NCBI RefSeq assembly: GCF_020552705.1
Contig: NZ_JAJBZG010000005.1
Location: 62,001 to 126,000 of the forward strand
DNA: 64,000 nt
Direction: 5' to 3'
Source of the DNA: Christiangramia sediminis
GTDB taxonomy: Bacteria > Bacteroidota > Bacteroidia > Flavobacteriales > Flavobacteriaceae
Within the stretch, counting starts at the first letter, position 1; every line of letters begins with the position of its first letter. This document shows positions 17,707 through 27,363 of the stretch, piece after piece. The notes under the pieces were generated by a model. That model worked only from the letters and a program-made list of their open reading frames with translations. It was not told the origin of the DNA and searched no databases. The translations under genes were made by a program, and so were the position numbers.

Positions 17707-19245
17707 ATGAAAAAAGTGTTGAACTTATTCGACTTCAAACAACAGGTTAATTATAGAACGGAAGTGCTTGCGGGATTAACCGTGGCAATGACCATGATCC
17801 CTGAGTCATTATCTTTCGCTATTCTAGCCGGATTCCCTCCACTAATGGGACTATACGCTTCATTTATAATGGGTTTGATCACGGCAATATTTGGAGGAAG
17901 ACCTGGAATGATCTCCGGTGGTGCCGGCGCGACGGTTATAGTTCTAATAGCTTTAATGAAATCTGATGGCCTGGAATACGTTCTTGCTGCAGTGGCTCTA
18001 GCAGGGCTTATTCAGATTGTAATTGGAGTTTTTAAGCTTGGAAAGTTTATACGTTTAGTACCTCATCCTGTAATGTTCGGATTTGTGAACGGCTTAGCCA
18101 TTATCATATTTATGTCTCAGTTAGACCAGTTTAAGACCGTTGTCAATGGCGATATAGTATGGCTAACCGGAACCTCATTATATATTATGGCCGGTTTAGT
18201 GGCCTTAACTATTGCGATTGTAGTACTGCTCCCAAAGATTACTAAAGCAGTTCCTTCTTCACTAGTTGCCATAATTGTCGTATTCGTATTGGTATATTTC
18301 CTGGGTATAGATACTAAAACAGTTGAAGATATCGCCTCTGTAAGTGGTGGTTTCCCTCCTTTTCATATTCCTAATATTCCATTGAATTTTGAAACCCTGA
18401 AACTAATCGCACCATATTCTATGATCATGGCAGCCGTTGGATTAACCGAAGGCTTGCTTACTTTAAACCTAGTTGATGAAATTACTGAGACTAAAGGAAA
18501 TGGTAACAGAGAATGTATTGCACAAGGGAGCGCAAACGTATTAAATGGATTTTTCTTCGGAATGGGTGGCTGTCCAATGATCGCTCAAACCTTAGTGAAC
18601 CTGTCGGCTGGATCCAGAGCTAGATTATCCGGGATAATTGCAGCTTTTACCATTCTGGCAATTATTTTATTTGGTGCTCCAATAATAGAACAAGTACCAA
18701 TGGCAGCTCTTGTAGGAGTAATGATCATGGTAGCAATTGGAACTTTTGAGTGGGCCAGTTTAAAGATTTTCAATAAAGTCCCTAAGAAAGATATTTTCCT
18801 GGTAATCATAGTTGCTGTAATAACAGTTCTTCTACACAATTTAGCCTTAGCGGTTTTAATTGGAGTAATACTTTCTGCATTGTTCTTTGCATGGGAAAGC
18901 GCCAAAAGAATTAGAGCCAGAAAATTTATTGATGAAAATGGAGTGAAGCATTATGAAATATATGGCCCCTTATTCTTTGCCTCTACCACTAACTTTGCAG
19001 AGAAATTTGATGCTGTAAATGATCCGGAAGAGATCATAATCGACTTTAAGGATAGCCGGGTTTCAGACATGTCGGCCATTGAAGCCTTAAACGCAGTGAC
19101 TCACCGCTATAGTAAGGTTGGTAAAAAAGTACATTTGAGACATTTGAGCGATGACTGCCGAAGATTATTGAAAAATGCTGACGCCATAATAGAAGTTAAC
19201 ATTCTGGAAGACCCTGATTACAAGGTCGCTGCAGACAAGCACTAG
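17707..19245 (+). CDS. SulP-family anion transporter with STAS domain
   Basis: A 512-residue SLC26/SulP transporter. The signature region is visible near the N-terminus (AGLTVAMTMIPESLSFAILAGFPPLMGLYASF) and in QGSANVLNGFFFGMGGCPMIAQTLVNL. About 12-14 membrane segments end near residue 395. A cytoplasmic STAS domain follows (about 410-505, EEIIIDFKDSRVSDMSAIEAL). The transported ion (sulfate, bicarbonate or another) cannot be decided from the sequence. The stop overlaps that of the converging VOC gene by 4 bases. Confidence 0.92.
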   Translation: MKKVLNLFDFKQQVNYRTEVLAGLTVAMTMIPESLSFAILAGFPPLMGLYASFIMGLITAIFGGRPGMISGGAGATVIVLIALMKSDGLEYVLAAVALAGLIQIVIGVFKLGKFIRLVPHPVMFGFVNGLAIIIFMSQLDQFKTVVNGDIVWLTGTSLYIMAGLVALTIAIVVLLPKITKAVPSSLVAIIVVFVLVYFLGIDTKTVEDIASVSGGFPPFHIPNIPLNFETLKLIAPYSMIMAAVGLTEGLLTLNLVDEITETKGNGNRECIAQGSANVLNGFFFGMGGCPMIAQTLVNLSAGSRARLSGIIAAFTILAIILFGAPIIEQVPMAALVGVMIMVAIGTFEWASLKIFNKVPKKDIFLVIIVAVITVLLHNLALAVLIGVILSALFFAWESAKRIRARKFIDENGVKHYEIYGPLFFASTTNFAEKFDAVNDPEEIIIDFKDSRVSDMSAIEALNAVTHRYSKVGKKVHLRHLSDDCRRLLKNADAIIEVNILEDPDYKVAADKH

Positions 19246-19688
19246 AGCTTATTGTCATTAATCTCGATCCAGTATCCATCAGGGTCCTGGAGATAGATCT
19301 GTTTGATACCATCTGGTCGGGTATTAGTAATCTCTTTTTCACCTGTCCAGTTTTCAAAAGGAATCTCTTTTTTCTTCAAAAATTCCATAAATGTTTCAAG
19401 CTTAGAAGTGTTCAGCGCCATATGTACGCCTTTATGCTTTTCAGGCAGTTCTTTACTCTCTATAAGATGTAGCTGAACTTCATTTCCCAGTTCAAACCAT
19501 CTAATATGCACTGGCAAACCTCCATTAGGAATTTCTTTCAATCCAAGAATCTCAGCATAGAACTTTGCTGAGGCATTTACATCTTTCACCTGTATGGCAT
19601 CGTGATCTTTATTGAATTCAACTTTGGTTTGCGCATTCATCATGGTTGTGAAATATAATAAGAAACTTAGTGCAAATAGTTTATACAT
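19242..19688 (-). CDS. Exported VOC/glyoxalase-fold protein
   Basis: 148 residues. A VOC (bleomycin resistance/dioxygenase) fold is shown by HDAIQVKDVNASAKFYAEILGLKEI and by the C-terminal KQIYLQDPDGYWIEIND (metal-ligand Glu). Unusually for this cytoplasmic family, it begins with a signal peptide (LFALSFLLYFTTMMNAQ), so the protein should be periplasmic. Substrate unknown. It converges on the SulP gene with a 4-base overlap of the 3' ends. Confidence 0.85.
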   Translation of the reverse strand: MYKLFALSFLLYFTTMMNAQTKVEFNKDHDAIQVKDVNASAKFYAEILGLKEIPNGGLPVHIRWFELGNEVQLHLIESKELPEKHKGVHMALNTSKLETFMEFLKKKEIPFENWTGEKEITNTRPDGIKQIYLQDPDGYWIEINDNKL

Positions 19689-19850
19689 AATTCAGGAACT
19701 TGAACAATAAAAATAGGTAATTTATAGGAATCTTTACTTAAGTCCGGAAAGCTTTAAAATCTGGATTTTTCTTTTAAACATTACTTAAAATGACCAATCA
19801 GAAAATTTAATATTCCTAACTTTCAGAAACCAAAATAAAAATTTTTTTAG

Positions 19851-21290
19851 ATGGCTGAGCTTAGTGAAGATGAATTTAAGAATATACTATCTATTCAGAA
19901 TAAATGTACCCGCCTAAACCTCAACGAAAATATCTACGGGACTTTCGCTGAAATAGGGGCGGGTCAGGAAACAGTTCGTCATTTTTTCAGAGCAAGCAAT
20001 CCTAAGGGAACTATCGCCAAAACTTTAAGTGCTTATGACAAGGATTTTAGCGATGCCATCTATGGTCTGGACCCACAAAACAGGTATGTTACCGAAACCC
20101 GCTTAAAGCGAATGATAGATTATGAGGCTGAGCTCATCGAACAACGACTTTCCCGAAAGAAATATCCCAATAAACTCTTTTTTAGTTATGCCAATACAGT
20201 GGCTACAATAGATTGGGCGAAAAAATACAAGGGTCACGGCTGGCTGGGCATCAAATTTCAACGTGAGCCTAAACAAGATTATAGCGAGATCATACTTCAT
20301 GTTCAGTTTCATGAAAACAATGCTTCTCAACAGCAAATTAGCCTGGGTGTAATGGGGGTGAATTTGATCTATGCCGCGTTCTACCAGAGTGACAATCCCA
20401 AAGAGCTTATTAAAAAACTTTATGACCATTTAAGTGTAGACAAAATTGAGATCGATTCCATTAATTTTAAGGGACCGGTATTTAAAGATGTAGATAACAG
20501 ATTAATGAGCCTGGAACTGGTAAAAGAAGGAATCACAGAGGCGGTAATGTTTTCTACGGAAGGGAATAATATATTACCGGCCAATGTCCTGTATAAAAAA
20601 AACATTCTGGCCTTGAGAGGAAGTTTTAGACCGGTGACAAATTTGAATCTGAATATGTTCACCTCTGCACGAAAGCTGTTTCTTGAAGAGGAGGAGGTAA
20701 ATCCTGATAAAACAGTCATTATTTTTGAGATGACTTTAAATAATTTAAAAGCCGAAGGAGAAATAGATGAAAAGGATTTTCTGGACCGGGCAGATCTGTT
20801 ATGCGCTTCGGGGCACACTGTTATGATCTCAAATTTTCAGGAATATTATAAAGTAGTGGAATACTTTTCCTTACACACTAAAAAGCAACTTGGTCTGGCG
20901 ATGGGAGTGGATAATCTTATTGATATTTTTAATGAGAAATATTATCGCCATCTAAGTGGTGGAATCCTGGAGGCTTTTGGAAAATTATTCTTTAAAAGCC
21001 TAAAAGTTTACCTGTATCCCTTAAAAGATGAAAAAACTGGAGAGATTATTACCAGCAAAAATTTAAAGGTGCATCCAAGAGTAAAGGAATTATATAAGTT
21101 TTTCGTAGATAATGGGAAAGTGATAGATATTGAAGACTACGAAGAGAAATATTTAGATATTCATCCAAGAAAGGTATATGAAATGATTCGGGAAGGCAAT
21201 CCTGAATGGGAAAATATGGTTCCGGGATTAACCGCTAAAATGATCAAGGAAAAGAATCTTTTTCAGGAAGAAAAAGCTTCACACAGCTAA
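19851..21290 (+). CDS. Conserved cytoplasmic protein of unknown function
   Basis: 479 residues with no signal peptide or membrane helix. Strongly ordered sequence with conserved-looking blocks: NIYGTFAEIGAGQETVRHFFRA, SAYDKDFSDAIYG, LFFSYANTVATIDWAKKYKGHGWLGIKFQ and VISNFQEYYKVVEYF. I recall close relatives throughout Bacteroidota, sometimes labelled TonB-dependent receptor, which this sequence does not support because it lacks a signal, plug and barrel. Only general enzyme-like character can be claimed. It is transcribed alone and converges with the SpoU methylase. Confidence 0.8.
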   Translation: MAELSEDEFKNILSIQNKCTRLNLNENIYGTFAEIGAGQETVRHFFRASNPKGTIAKTLSAYDKDFSDAIYGLDPQNRYVTETRLKRMIDYEAELIEQRLSRKKYPNKLFFSYANTVATIDWAKKYKGHGWLGIKFQREPKQDYSEIILHVQFHENNASQQQISLGVMGVNLIYAAFYQSDNPKELIKKLYDHLSVDKIEIDSINFKGPVFKDVDNRLMSLELVKEGITEAVMFSTEGNNILPANVLYKKNILALRGSFRPVTNLNLNMFTSARKLFLEEEEVNPDKTVIIFEMTLNNLKAEGEIDEKDFLDRADLLCASGHTVMISNFQEYYKVVEYFSLHTKKQLGLAMGVDNLIDIFNEKYYRHLSGGILEAFGKLFFKSLKVYLYPLKDEKTGEIITSKNLKVHPRVKELYKFFVDNGKVIDIEDYEEKYLDIHPRKVYEMIREGNPEWENMVPGLTAKMIKEKNLFQEEKASHS

Positions 21291-21295
21291 ATTTT

Positions 21296-21760
21296 CTAGG
21301 TGGAAAACTCAGTTTTCATCCCACGATCATACATCACGATACTTCCCGCAACAGATACATTTAAACTTAAAGTAGATTTAAACTTTACCAGGTAATGTGC
21401 TTTTTCAATGGCCGCATTAGAGAGGCCATGATCTTCAGCTCCTAACAAATAAACGCAACGCCTCGGGTGCTTGAATTTTTCTAAAGGCTGTGCATCTTCG
21501 GTTAGTTCTACCCCCACCAGCATAGCTCCTTTAGGTAAATGAGCATAAAAGTCCTCAAAATTATCATAATGAAAATAAGGCATAGCTCCCACTGCCTTGT
21601 GTGTATCACAGGCTTGTTTTGAATAGCGGTTCCCAATTGTGTAAATAAAGCTCGCTCCCATATTTTGAGCCGAACGCCATAAAACTCCAAGATTTTCTGG
21701 CGTCTTACCGTTTTGGATACCTATTCCAAAAAAACCCTGTTTCAGATTATCTGTTTGCAT
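21296..21760 (-). CDS. SpoU/TrmH-family RNA 2'-O-methyltransferase
   Basis: A 154-residue SPOUT methyltransferase consisting of the catalytic fold only. Motif 1 is GKTPENLGVLWRSAQNMGASFIYTIG (Asn and Arg), motif 2 is YLLGAEDHGLSN, and motif 3 is STLSLNVSVAGSIVMYDRG (the knot). The substrate RNA (tRNA or rRNA position) is not determinable. The size is like TrmL, but sequence details differ, so no symbol is given. Confidence 0.9.
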   Translation of the reverse strand: MQTDNLKQGFFGIGIQNGKTPENLGVLWRSAQNMGASFIYTIGNRYSKQACDTHKAVGAMPYFHYDNFEDFYAHLPKGAMLVGVELTEDAQPLEKFKHPRRCVYLLGAEDHGLSNAAIEKAHYLVKFKSTLSLNVSVAGSIVMYDRGMKTEFST

Positions 21761-21914
21761 AATGCAAAAGTAATATTCTAAGTGCTTTATCCCTAAAATA
21801 CCTGATTACAGGTATTCCATATTAGCAACTTTCAAATGAGATTTGTCAGTTACTTCGCTGTATTTCAAAAAGCTGAAGTGGCTAAAAAGAACTAACAGTC
21901 AATTTTTAATCAAT

Positions 21915-22544
21915 ATGCGAAACTCATTTTTAAAATTTGAAACAGGGAATAGAAAGTACCTGACTGTATTTTTAGTAATATTCCTCCTTATTTTAACTTC
22001 ATGTAATGATAAAGATTACAAAGAAGTTCCGGAAGAAAAGAAAATGACTATGAACGATAGTATAAAACGAGGTGAATACCTTGTAAAAACTATTGGATGT
22101 CATGATTGTCACTCTCCAAAGAGAATGACGGAAAGGGGCCCGGAAGAGATCCCAGAACTTGCCTTGAGCGGACATCAGGCGGGAGACTCTCTACCTCCTC
22201 TTAATCCAGAAACGCTAAAAAATGGCTGGATGTTAATGACGGGCGATCTAACTGCAGCAGTTGGCCCCTGGGGAGTTTCTTTTGCTGCAAATATAACTTC
22301 TGATGACACAGGCCTTGGAAACTGGAACATGGAAAGATTTAAAACAGCGATGCGCGAAGGTAAGATTAAAGGTGATAAGGGAGGCAGAATGATGCTTCCT
22401 CCCATGCCATGGCAAAATTTCGGCAAATTATCTGATGAAGATCTGGAATCTATGTTCAAATATTTGCATAGTACAAAACCGGTAAATAATGCGGTTCCTC
22501 CGCCTATACCCCCTAATAAACTGGATAGTTTAAAAACGAAATGA
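21915..22544 (+). CDS. Lipoprotein cytochrome c, one haem site
   Basis: 209 residues. The start at 21915 (MRNSFLKF) opens a lipoprotein signal with lipobox LILTSC. A haem-binding CHDCH (CxxCH) motif follows in KRGEYLVKTIGCHDCHSPK, with MMLPPMPWQNFGKLSDEDLESMFKYLHS supplying a likely axial Met and the typical class I cytochrome C-terminal helix. It is probably a membrane-bound periplasmic electron carrier. It converges with the next gene, 7 bases apart. Confidence 0.88.
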   Translation: MRNSFLKFETGNRKYLTVFLVIFLLILTSCNDKDYKEVPEEKKMTMNDSIKRGEYLVKTIGCHDCHSPKRMTERGPEEIPELALSGHQAGDSLPPLNPETLKNGWMLMTGDLTAAVGPWGVSFAANITSDDTGLGNWNMERFKTAMREGKIKGDKGGRMMLPPMPWQNFGKLSDEDLESMFKYLHSTKPVNNAVPPPIPPNKLDSLKTK

Positions 22545-22551
22545 ATAAATT

Positions 22552-23532
22552 TTATTCCACTTTAAAAGTCTTTAGCATGCCTTTAGTTTGTGAATCTGGT
22601 ATTTCAGAGATCAATGCATAATTACCCGGTTTTAATTCTGCAGTGAAGTAACCGGTCCCTCCTTCATTTAATTCCTGCATACCTCCCAAAAACTTAAATC
22701 CTGCCGGCGCCGGGGTTTGTAATCCTTCTGGATTTGCCCAGTTCATCCAGCTATTTAATGCTGATAAATCGGCTCCCTGATCTACCCAAACCAAATGCAC
22801 ATCATGCTTAGAAAAATTTTCATGAATCTTTTGTTCTCCAAATTTAACTTTAAAAGTTTTCTTACCGGGAGAAACTCTTTCATCAAAACTAATCCCGGTT
22901 TTGGCATCAATAGATATGCTGTAATCTTCAGTAATATTCACATCAGAACTATCTCCCGGTGTTACCTGAATCTCCTTGATCATACCTTGAGTTGAATGAA
23001 AAATACCTCCCGGCATTTTTACATAACATTCTATAATATAAGTCCCCGGCTCGAGATACAAAGTAGACTGAGCCTCACTTTTAGCAGAAATAAGACCCAC
23101 ACCTCCGCTGAATTCAACTTCCTGGAACCATTCTGGTATTTTGGCAAAAGCAGCATTAGTCTGTTCTGGATTGCCTGATATAATCGCATTCATTCCCTCC
23201 TGAAAAGCTGGTATTATCTCAGATTTTGCATTTTCTACTCCCTTCCCTTCCGGATATTTTTCAAAGACCACAAAATGGGTTTCATTTGATTTGTTTTTGT
23301 ACTTAAATGTATGCCATCCAGACTCTAATTGATCTCTGGTTTTAAATTCCATAGAGTTGGTCACGATCTCTATCATATTGCTTTTAGAAACCTCATTTTC
23401 TTTCTTATTTTCGGAGAGAACCTCATTCTTTTCTTCTTTCTTCTCTTTATCCTGGCAAGCAACAATTGATATCCCCAGAAAAATTAATAGAATGAATCTG
23501 GTAAAAAATAAACTCAATTTCCTGATTTTCAT
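22552..23532 (-). CDS. Lipoprotein with two cupredoxin-like or beta-sandwich halves, unknown role
   Basis: 326 residues with a lipoprotein signal (FLGISIVAC) and a charged linker. The two halves resemble each other: each has a GTYIIECYVKMPGG or GNYALISEIPDSQ strand pair and a G(W/K)xTFK(Y/V)K segment, so an internal duplication of a beta-sandwich is likely. The text pattern recalls plastocyanin-like periplasmic proteins, but the metal ligands are not clearly present. Function unknown. It converges on the cytochrome c gene. Confidence 0.75.
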   Translation of the reverse strand: MKIRKLSLFFTRFILLIFLGISIVACQDKEKKEEKNEVLSENKKENEVSKSNMIEIVTNSMEFKTRDQLESGWHTFKYKNKSNETHFVVFEKYPEGKGVENAKSEIIPAFQEGMNAIISGNPEQTNAAFAKIPEWFQEVEFSGGVGLISAKSEAQSTLYLEPGTYIIECYVKMPGGIFHSTQGMIKEIQVTPGDSSDVNITEDYSISIDAKTGISFDERVSPGKKTFKVKFGEQKIHENFSKHDVHLVWVDQGADLSALNSWMNWANPEGLQTPAPAGFKFLGGMQELNEGGTGYFTAELKPGNYALISEIPDSQTKGMLKTFKVE

Positions 23533-23759
23533 ATCTGTAAAATTTGATTGGTTGAATAAATTATCCGGGAGCTTCTAACTAAATTCTTAAAATTCCATCC
23601 CATTTCAAAGGAAAAACTTTATTAATAAGCATAATTAACCACCTAAACCTTAATTAATTGTCAAAATATTAAACAAGTTCTGAAATCAATACGATTTTCA
23701 GAAATCGTTTATTAAATTTAAGATTCTGACCATTAAAAAAATTAAACTTTCAAGTTGGT

Positions 23760-25703
23760 ATGCTAGAAAAAAGCAGAATTGTAATTGAAAATATAAGTCC
23801 CGTTATTAATTGCGGTGATTATGCGGTAAAAAGAGTCGTGAATGAAATTGTTGATGTCCAGGCCGTTATTTTTGGAGATGGCCATGATATCATACAGGCT
23901 TCGGTATTTTATAAACATTCCGGTAAACCTACCTGGAACGAATCCAGAATGCACCCAGCCGAAAACGATATCTGGAAAGGTCTATTTAAAGTAGAAAAGC
24001 AGGGCGAATATGAATATTACATTCAGGGCTGGGAAGATCATGGACTCAACTGGCGTCACGGGATCATAAAAAAAATAGAGGATGCTCAAAAAGTAACTTC
24101 AGAATTATTAGAAGGTGCTGAAATTTTAAAACCTGTTTTACAAAAATGCACTAAAACAGAGGCTGTCCTGGTAAAACGTGCCATTGCTGCTTTTAGCGAT
24201 GCCGGGAAATATGAGGAGGCGGTTAGCATTTGTCTGGATACGCAGCTGGAAGAAATACTTTTAAAATATCCGCATAAAGCTGTACCATTTGAATCGGAGA
24301 AATTCCCGATCTACGTAGACAGGCAAAAAGCAAGATTCAGTACCTGGTATGAATTCTTTCCTCGTTCGGCTTCTTCAGAAGAAGGGAAGCACGGTACTTT
24401 TAAGGATTGTGAAGATATTCTTCCAAGAGTGGCAGAAATGGGGTTTGACACCTTATATTTTCCACCCATCCACCCAATAGGCGAGGTTAACCGAAAAGGG
24501 AAAAATAATGCTACTAATGCGGAAAATAATGATGTGGGCTCTCCATGGGGAATAGGTTCAGAGAAAGGCGGGCATAAAGATATCCATCCAGAATTAGGGA
24601 ATATAAAAGATTTCAAGTCGCTGATAAAAAAAGCAAAAGACCTGGGCATTGAAGTGGCTATGGATTTTGCTCTACAGGCTGCGCCAGACCACCCCTATGT
24701 AAAAAAACATCCTAACTGGTTTAAATGGAGACCGGATGGAAGCATTCAGTATGCTGAAAATCCTCCAAAAAAATACCAGGATATTCTTCCCATCTATTTT
24801 GAATCTGAAGAATGGAAGAAAATGTGGAAAGAATTTCTGGACATTGTTCTATACTGGGTAGAGGAAGCAGGAATTCAGGTTTTTAGAGTTGACAATCCGC
24901 ATACCAAACCATTCTATTTCTGGGGATGGTTGATTGCCGAAGTAAAGAAAAAGCATCCTGATGTACTTTTTCTGGCAGAAGCATTTGCCAGACCAAAAAT
25001 AATGGAACAGTTGGGGAAACAGGGATTTACCCAGTCTTACACTTACTTTACCTGGAGAACCAATAAACATGAACTTATAGAATATGTAAACCAGTTAACC
25101 AAAACAGAATTAAAAGAATATTTCAGGCCGAATTTCTGGCCAAATACGCCAGATATCAACCCTTATCATCTTCAGGGAGCAAATGAGTCCATGTTTATGA
25201 TCAGATACTTCCTGGCGGCAACTTTAAGCTCCAATACAGGTATCTACGGGCCGGTTTTCGAATATATGATCTCTGATGCCGTACCCGGAAAAGAGGAATA
25301 TCTTGATTCCGAAAAATATCAGATAAGCCACTGGGACTGGAAAGCAGAAAATAAATTAATGCGCGTGATCACCAAGATCAATGAAGCCAGAAAAAATAAC
25401 ATTTCCCTGCAGCAAACCAATAACATTCAGTTTTGCGAAATTCATGAAGACGCCTTAATGGCTTATTACAAATATGATCAGGAAAAGGAAAACCAAACAC
25501 TTATGATCGTAAGCTTAGATCCATATTATACTATGCAGGGTTCTGTAAAAGTGCCACGACATGAACTTGGTTTACACGAGGGAGAATCAATAAGGGTTGA
25601 AGATCAAATCACAGGTAATTCTTACCATTGGGACCAGGAATGGTGCTACGTGGAATTACATCCGGGAATGCCATTCCACCTATTTACAATTCATAAAAAC
25701 TAA
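23760..25703 (+). CDS. glgE: Alpha-1,4-glucan:maltose-1-phosphate maltosyltransferase
   Basis: A 647-residue GH13 enzyme that extends alpha-1,4-glucan from maltose 1-phosphate. The N-terminal DUF3416-type domain covers about residues 1-110, followed by a helical insert and the catalytic barrel. RVDNPHTKPFYFW carries the nucleophile (Asp378) and FLAEAFARP the acid/base (Glu407). HPIGEVNRKGKNN and NPYHLQGANES match the family. It starts a four-gene operon; the following maltokinase makes its substrate. Confidence 0.94.
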   Translation: MLEKSRIVIENISPVINCGDYAVKRVVNEIVDVQAVIFGDGHDIIQASVFYKHSGKPTWNESRMHPAENDIWKGLFKVEKQGEYEYYIQGWEDHGLNWRHGIIKKIEDAQKVTSELLEGAEILKPVLQKCTKTEAVLVKRAIAAFSDAGKYEEAVSICLDTQLEEILLKYPHKAVPFESEKFPIYVDRQKARFSTWYEFFPRSASSEEGKHGTFKDCEDILPRVAEMGFDTLYFPPIHPIGEVNRKGKNNATNAENNDVGSPWGIGSEKGGHKDIHPELGNIKDFKSLIKKAKDLGIEVAMDFALQAAPDHPYVKKHPNWFKWRPDGSIQYAENPPKKYQDILPIYFESEEWKKMWKEFLDIVLYWVEEAGIQVFRVDNPHTKPFYFWGWLIAEVKKKHPDVLFLAEAFARPKIMEQLGKQGFTQSYTYFTWRTNKHELIEYVNQLTKTELKEYFRPNFWPNTPDINPYHLQGANESMFMIRYFLAATLSSNTGIYGPVFEYMISDAVPGKEEYLDSEKYQISHWDWKAENKLMRVITKINEARKNNISLQQTNNIQFCEIHEDALMAYYKYDQEKENQTLMIVSLDPYYTMQGSVKVPRHELGLHEGESIRVEDQITGNSYHWDQEWCYVELHPGMPFHLFTIHKN

Positions 25704-25707
25704 GAGA

Positions 25708-27354
25708 ATGTCAAAGAAGGCAAAACCTAACGTGAATACTTCAGATTTTCAGTTTAAGAATACCTGGGACACCGCATTTGAGGACCAGGAATTCATCAAG
25801 ACTTTCAGTACAGAGATTCTTGAGGATTATATTCTGAAGAAACGTTGGTATGCCGGCAAGTCGAGTACATTAAAATATATTGAAGTGGTGGACCACTGTA
25901 AGCTGAGTTCTGAAAAGAATACTTTTTATGGGGTCCTTATCCAGATCAACTTCAGCGAGGCATTTTTTCAGGATTATTTTATCCCCGTTAGTTTTATTCC
26001 CGGAGATAAGGAAAATCTTGAAACGAATACCATTATTGCCCCGGTAACTTTTAATGCTGTACAAGGACATCTCATAGATGCTTTGCACATAGAAGATTTT
26101 AGAATACTTGTCTTTAACAGGATCATGGGTTATCCGGAAGAGAGTGCACATAAAAAGATCCTTTTTCACCGATCGGATACTATGAAACCTGCAAAGTATA
26201 AATCTTCAGGATTTATGGGAGGTGAACAAAGCAATACTTCTATAATTTATAATGACAAGCTGGTCATGAAATTCTTCCGAAGAATATACACCAGTAAAAA
26301 TCCCGACTATGAAATAAGCCGTTTTTTAACAGAAAAGAGCACTTTCCGTAATATCCCTGCCTACGTGGGTAGTATCAATCTCGCCCTGGATAACGGGGAT
26401 ACCATTACCCTTGCCCTGATGCAGGATCTTATAGAGAACGAAGGGGATGCGTGGAAATACATGTTGGAAGAATTGAAGTCGGTTTTTAGCAATCTCGAGA
26501 AGAAGAAGATCAAAGTAAAAAAACTACCCGATATTCCGCTTTATCAAAGGCAGCCAATAAATTCTATTCCTCCTGAAATTATTGATTTTGCAGGCTTGAA
26601 TATCTTTCTAAAAGTTTCCAAACTTGCTCTTAGAACTGCTGAAATGCATATCGCCCTGGGTAGTGATATGCAGGATACGGCCTTTACCCCCACAAAATAT
26701 AATGGAGATTATGCAGTATGGCTGAAAAACCGTCTTATTTATATGTTTCAGAATAGATTGAATACTATCGAGAATAATATGCATAAACTTGAAGGAGAAG
26801 CTCTGGAACTGGCCAAGGAATTTCTGGACAAGAAAAAAGAGATCAGGGAACATTTCCTTAATTTCAACTGGACCCGGATGAAGAGTGAAAGAATTAGAAT
26901 TCATGGGGATTATCACCTTGGACAGGTACTGGTAGATCATGATGATTTTTACCTTCTGGACTTCGAAGGAGAACCTGAAAGTACCATTCAGGACAGAAAA
27001 GTGAAACAACCTCCGTTAAAAGATGTGGCAGGAATGTTCAGATCATTTCATTATGCCATATATTCAACGATCTTTAATAATGACGGAAGTTTCTCTACCT
27101 CGCAGGAAGATATGTTCGATGCCGGCGAAGTGCTTTATAAATATATGATTGGTGTTTTTATGGAAACATATGTACATAAGGTACAATCTGAAAACCTGAA
27201 TATAGGTTATAAACAGGAAATTGAATTTCTACTGGATTACTGCCTGCTGGAAAAGGCTGTTTATGAACTTGGTTATGAACTAAATTCAAGGCCTCGCTGG
27301 ACCATTATTCCTCTACGAGGTATTTCCAGTATTTTAAAGAATAAGAAAAATTAA
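25708..27354 (+). CDS. Maltokinase (Pep2-like)
   Basis: 548 residues; phosphorylates maltose to maltose 1-phosphate for GlgE. The start at 25708 (MSKKAKPN) lies 4 bases after the glgE stop; a longer frame starts inside glgE and is not credible. The N-terminal cap contains ILKKRWYAGKSSTLKYIEV. The kinase part has FMGGEQSNTSIIYNDKLVMKFFRR (nucleotide-binding Lys), RIHGDYHLGQVLVDHDDFYLLDFEGEP (catalytic Asp and metal Asp) and KDVAGMFRSFHYA. In many bacteria this enzyme is fused to trehalose synthase; here it stands alone. Confidence 0.92.
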   Translation: MSKKAKPNVNTSDFQFKNTWDTAFEDQEFIKTFSTEILEDYILKKRWYAGKSSTLKYIEVVDHCKLSSEKNTFYGVLIQINFSEAFFQDYFIPVSFIPGDKENLETNTIIAPVTFNAVQGHLIDALHIEDFRILVFNRIMGYPEESAHKKILFHRSDTMKPAKYKSSGFMGGEQSNTSIIYNDKLVMKFFRRIYTSKNPDYEISRFLTEKSTFRNIPAYVGSINLALDNGDTITLALMQDLIENEGDAWKYMLEELKSVFSNLEKKKIKVKKLPDIPLYQRQPINSIPPEIIDFAGLNIFLKVSKLALRTAEMHIALGSDMQDTAFTPTKYNGDYAVWLKNRLIYMFQNRLNTIENNMHKLEGEALELAKEFLDKKKEIREHFLNFNWTRMKSERIRIHGDYHLGQVLVDHDDFYLLDFEGEPESTIQDRKVKQPPLKDVAGMFRSFHYAIYSTIFNNDGSFSTSQEDMFDAGEVLYKYMIGVFMETYVHKVQSENLNIGYKQEIEFLLDYCLLEKAVYELGYELNSRPRWTIIPLRGISSILKNKKN

Positions 27355-27363
27355 AAACCAACT

